From Gammaproteobacteria bacterium (GTDB lineage Bacteria; Pseudomonadota; Gammaproteobacteria; Steroidobacterales; Steroidobacteraceae), in NCBI GenBank assembly GCA_025350055.1, contig JANXYK010000061.1, positions 1-41,598 on the forward strand: DNA of 41,598 nt, written 5' to 3'. Shown one piece after another: positions 1 through 8,096 of this stretch (within the stretch, counting starts at the first letter, position 1; each line of letters begins with the position of its first letter). The translations under genes were made by a program, and so were the position numbers. Under the pieces are notes generated by a model. It made no database searches. It saw only the letters and a program-made list of their open reading frames with translations, and was not told the DNA's origin.

Positions 1-441
1 CTGCCGCAGGGTGGCGAAGTGCGTGTGATTGCCGGCGCGCTGCCGCTGGCTGACGGCACTACGCGCGGACCGATCAACGGCGCGGGCGAAAACCCCAGCA
101 CTGATCCGCTGTACCTGGATGTGCGGCTGCCGGCCAGCAAGGCATTCACGCTGCCGATCGCATCGGGCTACGGTGCCTTCCTGTACACCTATGAAGGCAG
201 TGGTGAAGTAGGCGCGGCGGGTGCCACCAGGCCGCTGCCGCATCGCGCGGCCGGCGTACTGTCGGACGGTGATCAGCTGCGGGTCGTGGCCGGGGCGCAG
301 GGGCTGCAATTCCTGCTGCTGGCGGCGCGGCCCATCGGTGAACCGGTGGTGCAGTACGGTCCCTTCGTGATGAACACGCGCGAGGAGATCGAACAGGCCC
401 TGGCTGATTTCAAGAGTGGCAAGTTGGCGGCGAGAGCTTAA
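1..441 (+). CDS. Pirin family protein, C-terminal part (5' end outside window)
   Basis: The reading frame is open from base 1 and has no start inside the window, so only the last 146 residues are seen. They match the C-terminal cupin half of pirins. An early V-I-A-G and G-P segment is followed by beta strands ending in G-E-P-V-V-Q-Y-G-P-F-V-M-N-T and an E-E-I-E-Q-A helix, the typical family finish. Pirins are bicupin proteins. Some are quercetin dioxygenases, others bind regulators or enzymes. The metal-binding His/Glu residues lie in the N-terminal cupin, which is not in view, so activity cannot be judged. The gene converges on the propeller gene at 497. An in-frame GTG at 19 is internal and is not the start. 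Confidence 0.9.
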   Translation: MPQGGEVRVIAGALPLADGTTRGPINGAGENPSTDPLYLDVRLPASKAFTLPIASGYGAFLYTYEGSGEVGAAGATRPLPHRAAGVLSDGDQLRVVAGAQGLQFLLLAARPIGEPVVQYGPFVMNTREEIEQALADFKSGKLAARA

Positions 442-461
442 ACACACGGTGACCTGCAAAC

Positions 462-483
462 GAGGCCCCGTGGAACCGGGCTC
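462..483. terminator. Possible bidirectional stem-loop between convergent genes
   Basis: GAG-CCC pairs with GGG-CTC around a short loop, with one bulged base, in the 55-bp gap between the convergent pirin and propeller genes. No T-run follows on either strand, so intrinsic termination is only a suggestion from position and pairing. Confidence 0.25.
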
Positions 484-496
484 AGTGAAACTACGC

Positions 497-1549
497 TCAG
501 TTGCGATCGAGGAACAACAGTTTTGCTGAGCCGGGTGCTACCCGATAGCGATGCCGATAGTCCTTGGGGTCGGCTGACTCGTTGAGCGTCGTGTCCGCGG
601 CAACGAGATACAGCCGGCCCGTGCCAGGATCCACCGTCATCGTGCGCGCCCCGAGCATCGTGGTCACCGTACCCAGCACCGCGTAGCCGCTCGGCCCCTG
701 CTCGCCGACAACCGTCAAGCTGCCATCACCGTTGGAACTGAAGGCACGGCGCGTGACGGGATCAAACGCCGCGCCATCGGTGCGCGCGCCGATCGGGAGC
801 GAGGCGAGCTGCTTGCCGGTGTGACCATCGACCACGACCATCACCTTGTTTGCACAGCTCGAGAAGATGCGCAGCGCTTTCGCATCGACAGCAATGCCGT
901 GCGGGCTTTCGCAGTCGGGTATCGGCCAACGGGCATCGATGGTGCTGGTGCGGGCATCGACCCGCAGGATTTCGCGGCGCGCCTCACCGTTGATGTAGAC
1001 CTTGCCGGCACCATCCACCGCGCTGATCTCGAGCTTGCCGCCGCCATCCAGCGTGGCAAGCACCCGATCGGTACGGGGGTCGATGACAGTGATCTTGCCG
1101 GGATCTGAATCCACCACGAAGACATGACCCGTGACCGGATCGTAGCTGATGGCATCCGCATCGGACTCGGCCTTTATCGATTTCAGCGGCCGCAGCGTCT
1201 TCAGATCAAATGAGCCCGCAACACCGGCGTCGCCGTCATCCGTGTAACCGCGACCCATTGCCGGCACGAGCGCTACGCCGTGCGTGCCGCCCGCGTAGCC
1301 CTGCACTTGACCGATCAGTGCGCCGCTTTGCCCATCGACAACGGTCACGCGATCGCCGTGCGCGACATATACGCGATGCGACGCTGCATCGACAGTCAGC
1401 AAATCCCAGTGGTCTGGCGCGCCGATCGGCACCATCTTGCTGATCCGGTAGAGCGGCTTTCCGCCATCATCGGCCCAAGCGGGACTCATCAGCACCCCCA
1501 TGCCGCACAGGACCCGGACCGCCGTAGACCCATACCAGCGAATGTTCAT
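497..1549 (-). CDS. Secreted YVTN/YncE-type beta-propeller protein
   Basis: This is a 350-residue protein with an N-terminal signal peptide (hydrophobic stretch about residues 8-22, ending near A-W-A-D). Repeated blades of the YVTN/YncE kind follow, such as V-Y-V-A-H-G-D-R-V-T-V-V-D, V-F-V-V-D-S-D-P-G-K-I-T-V-I-D and I-F-S-S-C-A-N-K-V-M-V-V-V-D, each about 40 residues apart. Such seven-bladed propellers act in the periplasm or at the surface and are usually binding scaffolds without a catalytic site. ATG at 1549 is chosen over the TTG at 1570 because it puts the signal peptide at the N-terminus. No partner can be named. The gene stands alone, facing away from the membrane protein gene at 1688. 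Confidence 0.8.
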   Translation of the reverse strand: MNIRWYGSTAVRVLCGMGVLMSPAWADDGGKPLYRISKMVPIGAPDHWDLLTVDAASHRVYVAHGDRVTVVDGQSGALIGQVQGYAGGTHGVALVPAMGRGYTDDGDAGVAGSFDLKTLRPLKSIKAESDADAISYDPVTGHVFVVDSDPGKITVIDPRTDRVLATLDGGGKLEISAVDGAGKVYINGEARREILRVDARTSTIDARWPIPDCESPHGIAVDAKALRIFSSCANKVMVVVDGHTGKQLASLPIGARTDGAAFDPVTRRAFSSNGDGSLTVVGEQGPSGYAVLGTVTTMLGARTMTVDPGTGRLYLVAADTTLNESADPKDYRHRYRVAPGSAKLLFLDRN

Positions 1550-1687
1550 CAGCGTGCACCCCAGCTTCAATTGGTGCAGCGATCATCTGCCAGGCGTCAG
1601 GTCAATGCAATGGCTGTTGCGGGCTTGGGGCGGCGCTGCCTAGAATGTTTGCGGCACAACAATCGCCATTGCAGCGAGGAAACGCGC

Positions 1688-2098
1688 ATGACTGCAACTT
1701 TTTGGCTGCGCATCTCATCGATCATCACATTGCTGTTCGCCGTCGGGCACACGCTGGGTGGACGCAAGAGCTGGTCACCAATGGGCGAGAATGCGGTGTT
1801 GAGTGCCATGCGCGATATCCATTTCCAGACCATGGGTGTGAATCGCAGCTATCTCGACTTCTACACTGCATTCGGCTGGTCGCTGTCAGTCGCACAACTG
1901 ATGCTGGCCGTGTTGCTCTGGCAGCTAGCGTCGCTCGCGCGCACGAATGTCACGGCGGTGAAACCAATGATCGCCGTGGTCGCAGTTGCCATGGCGGTGA
2001 CTGGCGTCATCGCCTGGCAGCTGTTGTTCCCACTACCTGCCCTGTTCTCGCTGGTACTGGTCGCCAGCCTGGTGGTGGCATTTACCAAGGCGCGCTGA
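1688..2098 (+). CDS. Small four-helix membrane protein, function unknown
   Basis: A 136-residue integral membrane protein with about four hydrophobic segments: residues 4-22, a middle pair around 60-78, and two more toward the C-terminus. A loop carries R-D-I-H-F-Q-T-M-G-V-N-R-S-Y-L-D-F-Y. That aromatic-rich R-S-Y-x-D-F-Y-x-G/A-F-G arrangement occurs in a widespread family of uncharacterised small membrane proteins. The start at 1688 is supported by a GAGGAAA element just upstream; the frame is open further 5' but that part is antisense to the propeller gene and looks non-coding. The next gene, at 2101, is convergent with only two bases between. Confidence 0.7.
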   Translation: MTATFWLRISSIITLLFAVGHTLGGRKSWSPMGENAVLSAMRDIHFQTMGVNRSYLDFYTAFGWSLSVAQLMLAVLLWQLASLARTNVTAVKPMIAVVAVAMAVTGVIAWQLLFPLPALFSLVLVASLVVAFTKAR

Positions 2099-2100
2099 TT

Positions 2101-2808
2101 TCAGCAGCCCACGATCTTCACTTCGTATGGCAGGTACAATGTCAGCTCCGAGACATCGGAACGCTGCCACTGCAGGCGCATCGAAAAATCACCGATCGAC
2201 ACCTTGCAGGACTCACCGAACGCCGCCTTGAGAGCGCTTACCGACGCCGCAAGCGCAGCAATGACCTCTGGACGATAGCGTTCGGGATTCACGACACTGA
2301 GGGCCATGTCCCCCAGCGGCTCGAGCTGCGAGCGGCCAGTCATCTTGGCATCCGCCACAAAGGTGTCCAGCGTGTGGATGGCTGCGTTGACGTCGGAGGT
2401 CGGTGTGAGCGCACTCTTGATGTAAATCGTCACGCTGTTGGTGTCATCGCGATCATCGCCGTGCGGTAGCGGAATACGATAGTCCTTGTCCGTGATCGGA
2501 ATCAGGAAGCCATGCTGCCAGGCGAGCGACAAGCCCGGAACCTTGGCTGCCGCCGCCGCCAGGACCTTGAGTGTCTGGTGCAGCTCTTCATGGCGCGCCT
2601 TGGCATCGCGCGTGTCGTTGCTGAGTTCGACCGGCTGCAGCAGGAAATCAGCGCGCTTGCGGATCGTCACTGCCGGCAGCGGCGGCAAGGGCTGATCGTT
2701 CTTTCTCATTCCGGTGACCACGATCTCCTCGAGGCTCGCCTGTTGGGCCGAAGCCAACACGCCGAAAGAGATCATCAGCATGCCCAGGACCTTGCGCTGC
2801 AGGCTCAT
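2101..2808 (-). CDS. Secreted protein with TonB-box-like E-E-I-V-V-T-G motif, function unknown
   Basis: A 235-residue protein. Residues 1-22 form a signal peptide ending S-A-Q-Q-A. Residues 26-33 read L-E-E-I-V-V-T-G, the same motif that precedes the plug of many TonB-dependent receptors, but no plug or barrel follows. The remainder is a soluble alpha/beta region with a conserved-looking D-D-T-N-S-V-T-I-Y-I strand, a helix-rich middle and a C-terminal beta pair ending V-G-C. The overall pattern loosely recalls DUF541/SIMPL periplasmic proteins, but I cannot confirm it. The ATG at 2808 is preferred over upstream starts because it places the signal peptide correctly and follows GGGAGAGCGAC. It could be a TonB-interacting or periplasmic folding accessory; that is speculation. 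Confidence 0.7.
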   Translation of the reverse strand: MSLQRKVLGMLMISFGVLASAQQASLEEIVVTGMRKNDQPLPPLPAVTIRKRADFLLQPVELSNDTRDAKARHEELHQTLKVLAAAAAKVPGLSLAWQHGFLIPITDKDYRIPLPHGDDRDDTNSVTIYIKSALTPTSDVNAAIHTLDTFVADAKMTGRSQLEPLGDMALSVVNPERYRPEVIAALAASVSALKAAFGESCKVSIGDFSMRLQWQRSDVSELTLYLPYEVKIVGC

Positions 2809-2944
2809 GTCGCTCTCCCTGTATTTGCCCGTCCGCCGCACCTGCTCCAGGCGCGCGGCACGCAGCATCCCTCAATCCGGCGACGGCGACAAGGCGCTTG
2901 ATCGCCGCTATAGTTGGGCGATCGCCGAACCAGGAGCGCAGCCC

Positions 2945-3877
2945 ATGGGCACCATGAACAAGCACAGTCTCAGCAGACGTCAGTTCAATGCCCGCATGGC
3001 GGCGCTCGGGCTGTCACTGCCACTCGCTGGCCGATTGCTGGCAGCCGATCAGGCACCGCAAGCCGTACGCCGCAGTGTTCGTCTACCTGATGGCACAATG
3101 GTCCCGGCGCTGGGCATGGGCGCCTGGCACCTGGGCATCGACCGGCATCCGCCGGCTGTTGAAGAAGAAGCAGTCAACGCCGGTCTCGCGCTCGGCATGA
3201 CGCTCATCGATACCTCAGGCAACTACGGTCATGGCCGCTCGGAGCAATTCCTCGGCAAGGCACTCGCCGGCCAGCGCGACAAGATCTATCTGGTCTCCAA
3301 AGTGGAAGGCGATGAGATTGCGGGTGATGGCATTGCCCGCGCCTGTGCCGCGAGCCTCGCGCGCCTGGGCACCGATCACCTGGACCTCTATCTGCTCCAC
3401 TGGCCGGTACCCACCGACAAATTTGCGGGAGTCGTTGCTGCCTTCGAACAGCTACGCGCGGCGGGGAAGATTCGCGCCTGGGGCGTGTCCAATTTTGACA
3501 CCGGCCAGATGGCGGCGCTGTTCAAGGTGCCCAACGGTGAACGCTGTGCCACCAACCAGGTGCCCTACAGTCTCAATCGCCGCGACATCGAGCGTGAACT
3601 GTTGCCCTGGTGCGCGGAGCACCGCATGCCGGTGATGGCCTATTCGCCGCTCGGCGGCGACAACAATCTGGTGATCAAGGATCGCGTGCTGCAGCAGATC
3701 GGTGCGGCGCATGGCTGTACTGCCGCGGCCGTGGCGCTGGCATGGGTGATCCGCAGCGGTGCCGTCATTGCGATCCCTGAGTCGGGCTCACCGGCGCATA
3801 CGAAGGAGAATGCCCAGGCACTGACACTGACGCTGACACCGCAGGAATTGCAGCAACTGGCTACCACCTACCCGTGA
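2945..3877 (+). CDS. Tat-exported aldo/keto reductase
   Basis: A 310-residue AKR-superfamily oxidoreductase that probably reduces aldehydes or ketones with NADPH. The N-terminus carries a twin-arginine signal (S-R-R-Q-F-N at 10-15 and a hydrophobic stretch at 18-30), so export by Tat after folding is expected. The family tetrad is visible: Asp89, Tyr94 (N-Y-G-H-G), Lys119 (S-K-V) and His152 (L-H-W-P). A C-terminal I-P-E-S-G-S block corresponds to the cofactor 2'-phosphate region. The ATG at 2945 has AGGAG eight bases upstream; a second ATG at 2954 is possible. The substrate is unknown. The gene is divergent from the gene at 2101-2808. Confidence 0.88.
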   Translation: MGTMNKHSLSRRQFNARMAALGLSLPLAGRLLAADQAPQAVRRSVRLPDGTMVPALGMGAWHLGIDRHPPAVEEEAVNAGLALGMTLIDTSGNYGHGRSEQFLGKALAGQRDKIYLVSKVEGDEIAGDGIARACAASLARLGTDHLDLYLLHWPVPTDKFAGVVAAFEQLRAAGKIRAWGVSNFDTGQMAALFKVPNGERCATNQVPYSLNRRDIERELLPWCAEHRMPVMAYSPLGGDNNLVIKDRVLQQIGAAHGCTAAAVALAWVIRSGAVIAIPESGSPAHTKENAQALTLTLTPQELQQLATTYP

Positions 3878-3888
3878 AGGCCGGCCTT
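3877..3888. repeat. 12-bp perfect palindrome at a gene end
   Basis: AAGGCCGGCCTT is a perfect palindrome covering the last base of the reductase stop codon. It sits between two convergent genes and has no loop, so it is not a standard hairpin terminator. It may be chance in GC-rich DNA. Confidence 0.3.
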
Positions 3889-3910
3889 GCGTGATCAGGC
3901 AGCGCGACGC

Positions 3911-4296
3911 TCAGAACCACAGATCGCGTACGCAGCGCCCGTCACCTGGCAGATCCTCGAAGCTGTCGAGGCCATCGAAGTGATCGATGCGCAGATCCGC
4001 AACGGCCTCTGACGCTGCGAGGCGCACATTCACTGCCATGCGCCGGCGCCCGTCCTTTTCCAGGCGCAGGCCGCGCCAGCTGAGTACGCAGCCGCAGGTC
4101 GGGCAGAACAGTATCTCGAGCGCGGGATCAGCCTTGCCGGGACGCGTGTAGGAACCCCTGGGTCCCGATAGCGTGATCGTTTCGCCCTCATGGCCGTAAA
4201 ACCAGAGCGTGCAGTTGAGGTCGTGATCGAACCCGGGTCTCCCTCGAGCCGCCAACCCGAGGCGCCGCAATGGCAAGTGCCCTGCAAGCTGCTCAT
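3911..4296 (-). pseudogene. GFA-family (Zn-binding, formaldehyde-activating-like) protein, broken gene
   Basis: The ATG at 4296 begins M-S-S-L-Q-G-T-C-H-C-G-A, the N-terminal zinc motif of the GFA/CENP-V family. About 24 codons later the homology moves to a second frame, which continues N-C-T-L-W-F-Y-G-H-E-G-E-T-I and then F-C-P-T-C-G-C-V-L-S-W, the C-terminal zinc motif, to the stop at 3911. The switch, near 4218-4226, needs a one-base shift. A second lesion lies close by: family members have a third cysteine and about six further residues (C-x-x-C-R-R-x-G type) between N-C-T-L and the W-F-Y strand, and these are missing here. A deletion between short repeats would explain it. With two defects, decay is more likely than a sequencing error. 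Intact relatives bind zinc, and a few act on S-hydroxymethyl-glutathione; this copy should be inactive. Confidence 0.75.
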
Positions 4297-4485
4297 TGCA
4301 GGTTCCAGTGAGTCGCCGCCAGCAGGAGCAGGAGCGATGCGAGTCTGAAATTGCTCATCTACTGGCCCCACGAAAAGCGCAGTAGAGTGCACGTTTCAGC
4401 GACGGCCTTCAACGTCGGTCAAAGTGGTAATGCTCCCGGAGACTGGCGCAGACCAGGTCGGCGCCAGCCTCCGGAAGAGCGTCGA

Positions 4486-5016
4486 CTAGAACTGACAGTA
4501 ACCTGGATTGGCGGCATCGATTCGACGCGCAGCGCCCGTCGGCATGATCTGGAACGCCACGGTCACTAGCGGTACCGAGCCTGCATTGCGCACCAGGTGC
4601 ACATGGGTACCACCGGCATCGATGAAGCCAGTGCCGGCTGGCACGGCAACAGGAGTGCACGACGGATCGTCGCCCTCATAGACCGACGCCGTGCCGCTCG
4701 TCACCATCACGATGCTGGGGCCGGGATGCGTGTGCCAGCCGCTGTCCGCTCCAGGCGCTACCGTATTCCTGACCATGTAAACATCCGATGGATCCCTGGC
4801 CAGGATCTTCACCAGGTTCGCGGTGACAACGTCATCCTCGTCACCGTGGGCGGTGCTCAGGCGGATGCGCTCGAAGAATGAGCGCCCCAGGATTTCGCTG
4901 ACAAATCCCGCACTTGCGGGTGTCGCCAGGGCGACGCCGGAAACATGCAGAGCCACGGCCGCGCCGAGAACAAGCGAGCCACTGAGCAAGGATACCTTGA
5001 ACGTCTTGAAACTCAT
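4486..5016 (-). CDS. Secreted cupin-domain protein
   Basis: A 176-residue protein with a signal peptide (residues 1-35, hydrophobic core around L-L-S-G-S-L-V-L-G-A-A-V-A-L, cleavage near A-S-A). One cupin domain follows. Motif 1 is W-H-T-H-P-G-P-S-I-V-M-V-T-S-G, with two histidines that would bind a metal. Motif 2 is G-G-T-H-V-H-L-V-R-N-A-G. Small exported cupins of this kind are often annotated as metal-dependent isomerases or dioxygenases, but none can be assigned from sequence. The ATG at 5016 follows GGGAGAAATCAG. The gene is divergent from the HTH-PD40 membrane protein at 5204, across 187 bp, which makes that protein a candidate regulator (inference). Confidence 0.82.
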   Translation of the reverse strand: MSFKTFKVSLLSGSLVLGAAVALHVSGVALATPASAGFVSEILGRSFFERIRLSTAHGDEDDVVTANLVKILARDPSDVYMVRNTVAPGADSGWHTHPGPSIVMVTSGTASVYEGDDPSCTPVAVPAGTGFIDAGGTHVHLVRNAGSVPLVTVAFQIMPTGAARRIDAANPGYCQF

Positions 5017-5025
5017 CTGATTTCT

Positions 5026-5055
5026 CCCGTGCGGTCGGAAAATCGCCGCCACGGG
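5026..5055. promoter_or_regulatory. Inverted repeat in the cupin/HTH-PD40 intergenic region
   Basis: CCCGTG at 5026-5031 and CACGGG at 5050-5055 form a 6-bp inverted repeat with an 18-bp spacer, just upstream of the cupin start. The spacing and position would suit a dimeric regulator, but the repeat is short and could be chance. Confidence 0.25.
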
Positions 5056-5203
5056 AACTTCGGACGAAATCATCCGGCCCGCAAACGGCATTGCACGGCA
5101 ATCGTTCATGGAGCCCGGGTGCGCCGTACAATGCCGCAGGTTGCCATCGCGGCATCGGGTATCCGCGCCTGCTGATATGGGTGCGAGCACAGGTTGGGGG
5201 AGG

Positions 5204-7261
5204 ATGGACGAGCACAGCAGCGGCCCCGCAGTAAACCCAGGCACCACGGCGGGCGACCGCCTGGACTCCTGGAAGCGCATTGCGCAGTACCTCAAGCGCG
5301 ATGTCACGACGGTGCAGCGCTGGGAACGGCGCGAAGCGATGCCCGTGCACCGCCACCAGCACGCGAAGCTGGGCTCGGTCTTTGCCTACAAGAGCGAGCT
5401 CGACACCTGGTGGGCCAGCCGCGGCACGCTGCTGGTCGAGCGTGAAGCCAGCGACAAGCGGGAGAGTCCCGCCGCTGCCACGACAGCTGAAGCCTCCGCA
5501 GGTACGCGCCGGCCCGCGCCAACGCTGCGGCACCTGCTGCTTGCGGGCATCGCAATGGTGCTGCTCGCAGCGACAGTCTGGTACCTGCGAGACTCTGTAG
5601 AGGTGTGGCGCAATCCACTGGCGGAAGCGAAAGTGACACGCCTGACCCAATTCGGCGGTGCGGAACAGGCAGCCGCCATCTCGCGTGACGGTCGGTTCGT
5701 GGCCTTCCTCGCGAATCGCGAGGGACCGCAGGACGCCTGGCTGACTGAGATCGGCAACCATCGCTATCGCAACCTGACGCAGGGCCAACTGCATGAGATG
5801 AGCAATCCATCGCTGCGCACGCTCAGCTTCACGCCCGACAACACGCAGGTGGCGATCTGGACGCGCCATGGCGATGGCTCCAGACCTGAAGACATCAACC
5901 TTATGGGTGCGCCGGTTGCGGGTGGAGCACTGCAGCTTTTCCTGCGTGAGGCCGCCGAAATCGACTGGTCCGCCGATGGCAGGCAGCAGGTCTTTCATAC
6001 GACCGCACCAGGCGATCCCATGTTCATTCGCGCCGCGGGCGAGCCCAGCGCACACCAGATCTACGTCGCGCCACGCGGCATCCACTGTCACTTTCCGACC
6101 TGGTCGCCGGATGGCGAGTTCATCTATTTCGTGCGTGGCGAACCGCCGTCGGTGAACTGGGATATCTGGCGGGTGCGGCCGACCGGAAGCGGGCTGGAAC
6201 GACTCACCTTTCACAATGCCTGGGTCGGGTATCCCGTGATGCTCGGCACGAGTGATCTGCTGTATCTGGCAAATGATTCCGACGGGTCCGGACCGTGGCT
6301 GTACGCCATGGATCTGCGCCACCTGCGCAGCCATCGCATCAGCTTCGGCCTGGAGCGCTACACCTCACTGGCTGCGAGCGCGGATGGCGCAAAGCTCGTG
6401 GCTACGATCGCGAATTTCCGCTCCGGACTGTGGCGCGTAGCCCTGTCGCAAGACTCTGCGCCACAGACGACCGCGTCGCCAGTTACGCTGGCGGCACAGA
6501 GCGCCGCAGCGCCACGCTTTGGTCCGGATTATCTTGTCTACGCCACGACCGCTGAGGATCGGCGCGGCATCTGGAAACTCTCGCACGGCACAGCCACGGA
6601 ACTCTGGGCCGAGCCAGGTGTTGACCGCATCAGTGCACCGGCCGTCGCCCCGGATGGTCGCCACCTGGCCTTCACGATCGGCAAGCATGATGTAACGCGC
6701 CTGTACGTGATGGACAGCAATGGCAAGCAAGTGCGTGCGATTCCGACCAATGCCAGTATTCGCGGTGATGTTGCGTGGAGCCCCGATTCGAAGTCTATCG
6801 TGGCCGCGCTCGTGCGTGATGGTGAACCGCATCTGGTGCGAATCGCGCTGGATGGCAGCCCGCAGCAACCGATGGCCGCCGAATACTCAATCGATCCGGT
6901 CTGGTCTCCTGACGGCAAGTATTTTGTGTACTCCGGCGCTGACGTCGGTACCACCTTCCCGCTGCGGGCCGCCGGGCCGGATGGCCGACCCTACATCAGG
7001 CCAAACCTGATCATGACCCGTGGTGCGCGCCGCGTCAGCTTCCTGCGGCACTCAGGGTCGCTGGTAATCCTGCGCGGCGATATCAACCACAAGAACTTCT
7101 GGCTGATAGACCCGATCACCGGTGCCGAGCGCCAGTTGACCGATCTGCCAGCCAATATCGCAGTCGGCGATTTTGACGTATCACCCGATGGCACCGAGAT
7201 CATCTTCGACCGGATCGAGAGCGACAACTCGAGCATTGCACTGATCGAGCGCGCGCACTGA
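5204..7261 (+). CDS. Membrane-anchored HTH protein with periplasmic PD40/TolB-like propeller
   Basis: A 685-residue protein in three parts. Residues about 18-75 (D-R-L-D-S-W-K-R-I-A-Q-Y-L-K-R, T-V-Q-R-W-E-R-R-E, P-V-H-R-H) form a compact helix-turn-helix of the MerR/excisionase type. Residues 108-128 are one hydrophobic transmembrane segment. From about 145 to the end are repeated PD40 strands of the W-S-P-D-G-K-x-I/F-x-Y kind (for example F-P-T-W-S-P-D-G-E-F-I-Y-F and D-P-V-W-S-P-D-G-K-Y-F-V-Y), predicted to fold as a TolB-like beta-propeller in the periplasm. The layout resembles CadC/ToxR one-component regulators with a propeller as sensor. The ATG at 5204 is preferred because a G-rich GGGGGAGG run sits upstream; ATG 5177 is possible. 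Its targets are unknown; the divergent cupin gene is the nearest candidate. Confidence 0.83.
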   Translation: MDEHSSGPAVNPGTTAGDRLDSWKRIAQYLKRDVTTVQRWERREAMPVHRHQHAKLGSVFAYKSELDTWWASRGTLLVEREASDKRESPAAATTAEASAGTRRPAPTLRHLLLAGIAMVLLAATVWYLRDSVEVWRNPLAEAKVTRLTQFGGAEQAAAISRDGRFVAFLANREGPQDAWLTEIGNHRYRNLTQGQLHEMSNPSLRTLSFTPDNTQVAIWTRHGDGSRPEDINLMGAPVAGGALQLFLREAAEIDWSADGRQQVFHTTAPGDPMFIRAAGEPSAHQIYVAPRGIHCHFPTWSPDGEFIYFVRGEPPSVNWDIWRVRPTGSGLERLTFHNAWVGYPVMLGTSDLLYLANDSDGSGPWLYAMDLRHLRSHRISFGLERYTSLAASADGAKLVATIANFRSGLWRVALSQDSAPQTTASPVTLAAQSAAAPRFGPDYLVYATTAEDRRGIWKLSHGTATELWAEPGVDRISAPAVAPDGRHLAFTIGKHDVTRLYVMDSNGKQVRAIPTNASIRGDVAWSPDSKSIVAALVRDGEPHLVRIALDGSPQQPMAAEYSIDPVWSPDGKYFVYSGADVGTTFPLRAAGPDGRPYIRPNLIMTRGARRVSFLRHSGSLVILRGDINHKNFWLIDPITGAERQLTDLPANIAVGDFDVSPDGTEIIFDRIESDNSSIALIERAH

Positions 7262-7274
7262 GCCGAGCCGCTGA

Positions 7275-7718
7275 CTACTGGGTGATGTTCGGCTCGACCA
7301 GCCTCGCGAGGTTGCGCAGCGATTCCTGCCAGCCGAGGTAACAGGCCTCGACCGGTATGGCATCGGGCAAGCCTTCCTGCACGATGTCGATTTGCGTACC
7401 CACCAGCACCTTTTTCATCGTCACTTTCACGTGGATCTCGCCCGGCAGATTCGGGTCGTCGAATTTATCCGTGTAGTGCAGATGCTCATTGGGGACCAGT
7501 TCCAGGTACTTGCCACCAAAGGAGTGAGTCTGGCCCGTAGTGAAGTTCCTGAAGGACATCCGGTAGGTTCCCCCTACTTTCGCGTCCATGTGCTCCACCG
7601 TGCAGGTGAAGCCATTCGGAGGGATCCACTTGGCCATCGCGTCCGCTTCGGTGAAGGCGCGATACAGCTTCTCGGGTGTGGTCGCTAGCACGCGGTGCAG
7701 TTTTACAGTATTCGGCAT
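7275..7718 (-). CDS. SRPBCC/AHSA1 family protein
   Basis: A 147-residue protein of the activator-of-Hsp90 homologue-1 (AHSA1)/START-like fold. It starts with V-K-L-H-R-V-L-A-T-T-P-E-K-L-Y-R-A-F-T and has K-W-I-P-P-N-G-F-T, G-G-T-Y-R-M-S-F and a C-terminal helix with G-W-Q-E-S-L-R-N-L-A. These bacterial proteins form a hydrophobic pocket and probably bind small ligands; their enzymatic role is mostly unknown. It is the last gene of the TetR-YCII-SRPBCC operon, 12 bp after the YCII gene. The pairing of YCII and AHSA1 proteins with a regulator is common in proteobacteria. It converges with the HTH-PD40 gene, with 13 bp between stops. Confidence 0.88.
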   Translation of the reverse strand: MPNTVKLHRVLATTPEKLYRAFTEADAMAKWIPPNGFTCTVEHMDAKVGGTYRMSFRNFTTGQTHSFGGKYLELVPNEHLHYTDKFDDPNLPGEIHVKVTMKKVLVGTQIDIVQEGLPDAIPVEACYLGWQESLRNLARLVEPNITQ

Positions 7719-7730
7719 GGTCGTGACTCC

Positions 7731-8096
7731 TCAGGCGCCAGGCACGGCGAGTACGGGCATGACCTCGACGGCGTCGCCCGGGAAAATGGCAAAGTGCGGA
7801 TGCTGCTCGAACAGCTTCGCCGCGGCCTCGTGGGAATCGGCGCGCACCACGGTGAATGCAGCCATGGCGTTGCTGATATCCTGGATGCCGCTCGCAGAGA
7901 TTTTCTTGGTCTTGCCGAGCGGCCCGCCCATGGTGACTATCGAAGCCTGATGCTTTTGCACCCAAGCCATCCAGGCTGCGATGCCCTCGCGTTCCTTCGC
8001 GCTTCGATCGGCTGCTGACAGCGCATCCCACGCGGCCCGTCGCGGGCTGGGTTTGCTGCCGAGGAACATGGCGAGATAGGTATTGTCCGTGTTCAT
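7731..8096 (-). CDS. YCII-related (YciI-like) domain protein
   Basis: A 121-residue protein with the YCII/DGPF fold. The N-terminal strand is Y-L-A-M-F-L-G, a helix contains A-A-W-M-A-W-V-Q-K-H, then comes G-G-P-L-G-K-T and a second half V-V-R-A-D-S-H-E-A-A-A-K-L-F-E-Q-H-P-H-F-A-I-F-P-G-D, where the His and Asp residues form the usual pocket. Relatives are small dimeric proteins; some are dehalogenase-like or muconolactone-isomerase-like enzymes, and most are unassigned. The ATG overlaps the stop of the TetR gene (ATGA at 8093-8096), so the two are probably translated together. Confidence 0.85.
   Translation of the reverse strand: MNTDNTYLAMFLGSKPSPRRAAWDALSAADRSAKEREGIAAWMAWVQKHQASIVTMGGPLGKTKKISASGIQDISNAMAAFTVVRADSHEAAAKLFEQHPHFAIFPGDAVEVMPVLAVPGA

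Noticed and set aside
4841-6334. Long minus-strand open frame (497 codons) opposite the HTH-PD40 gene
   Set aside because: It is antisense to a clearly coding gene, rich in Arg/His/Cys, has no domain, and arises from the GC-rich codon pattern.
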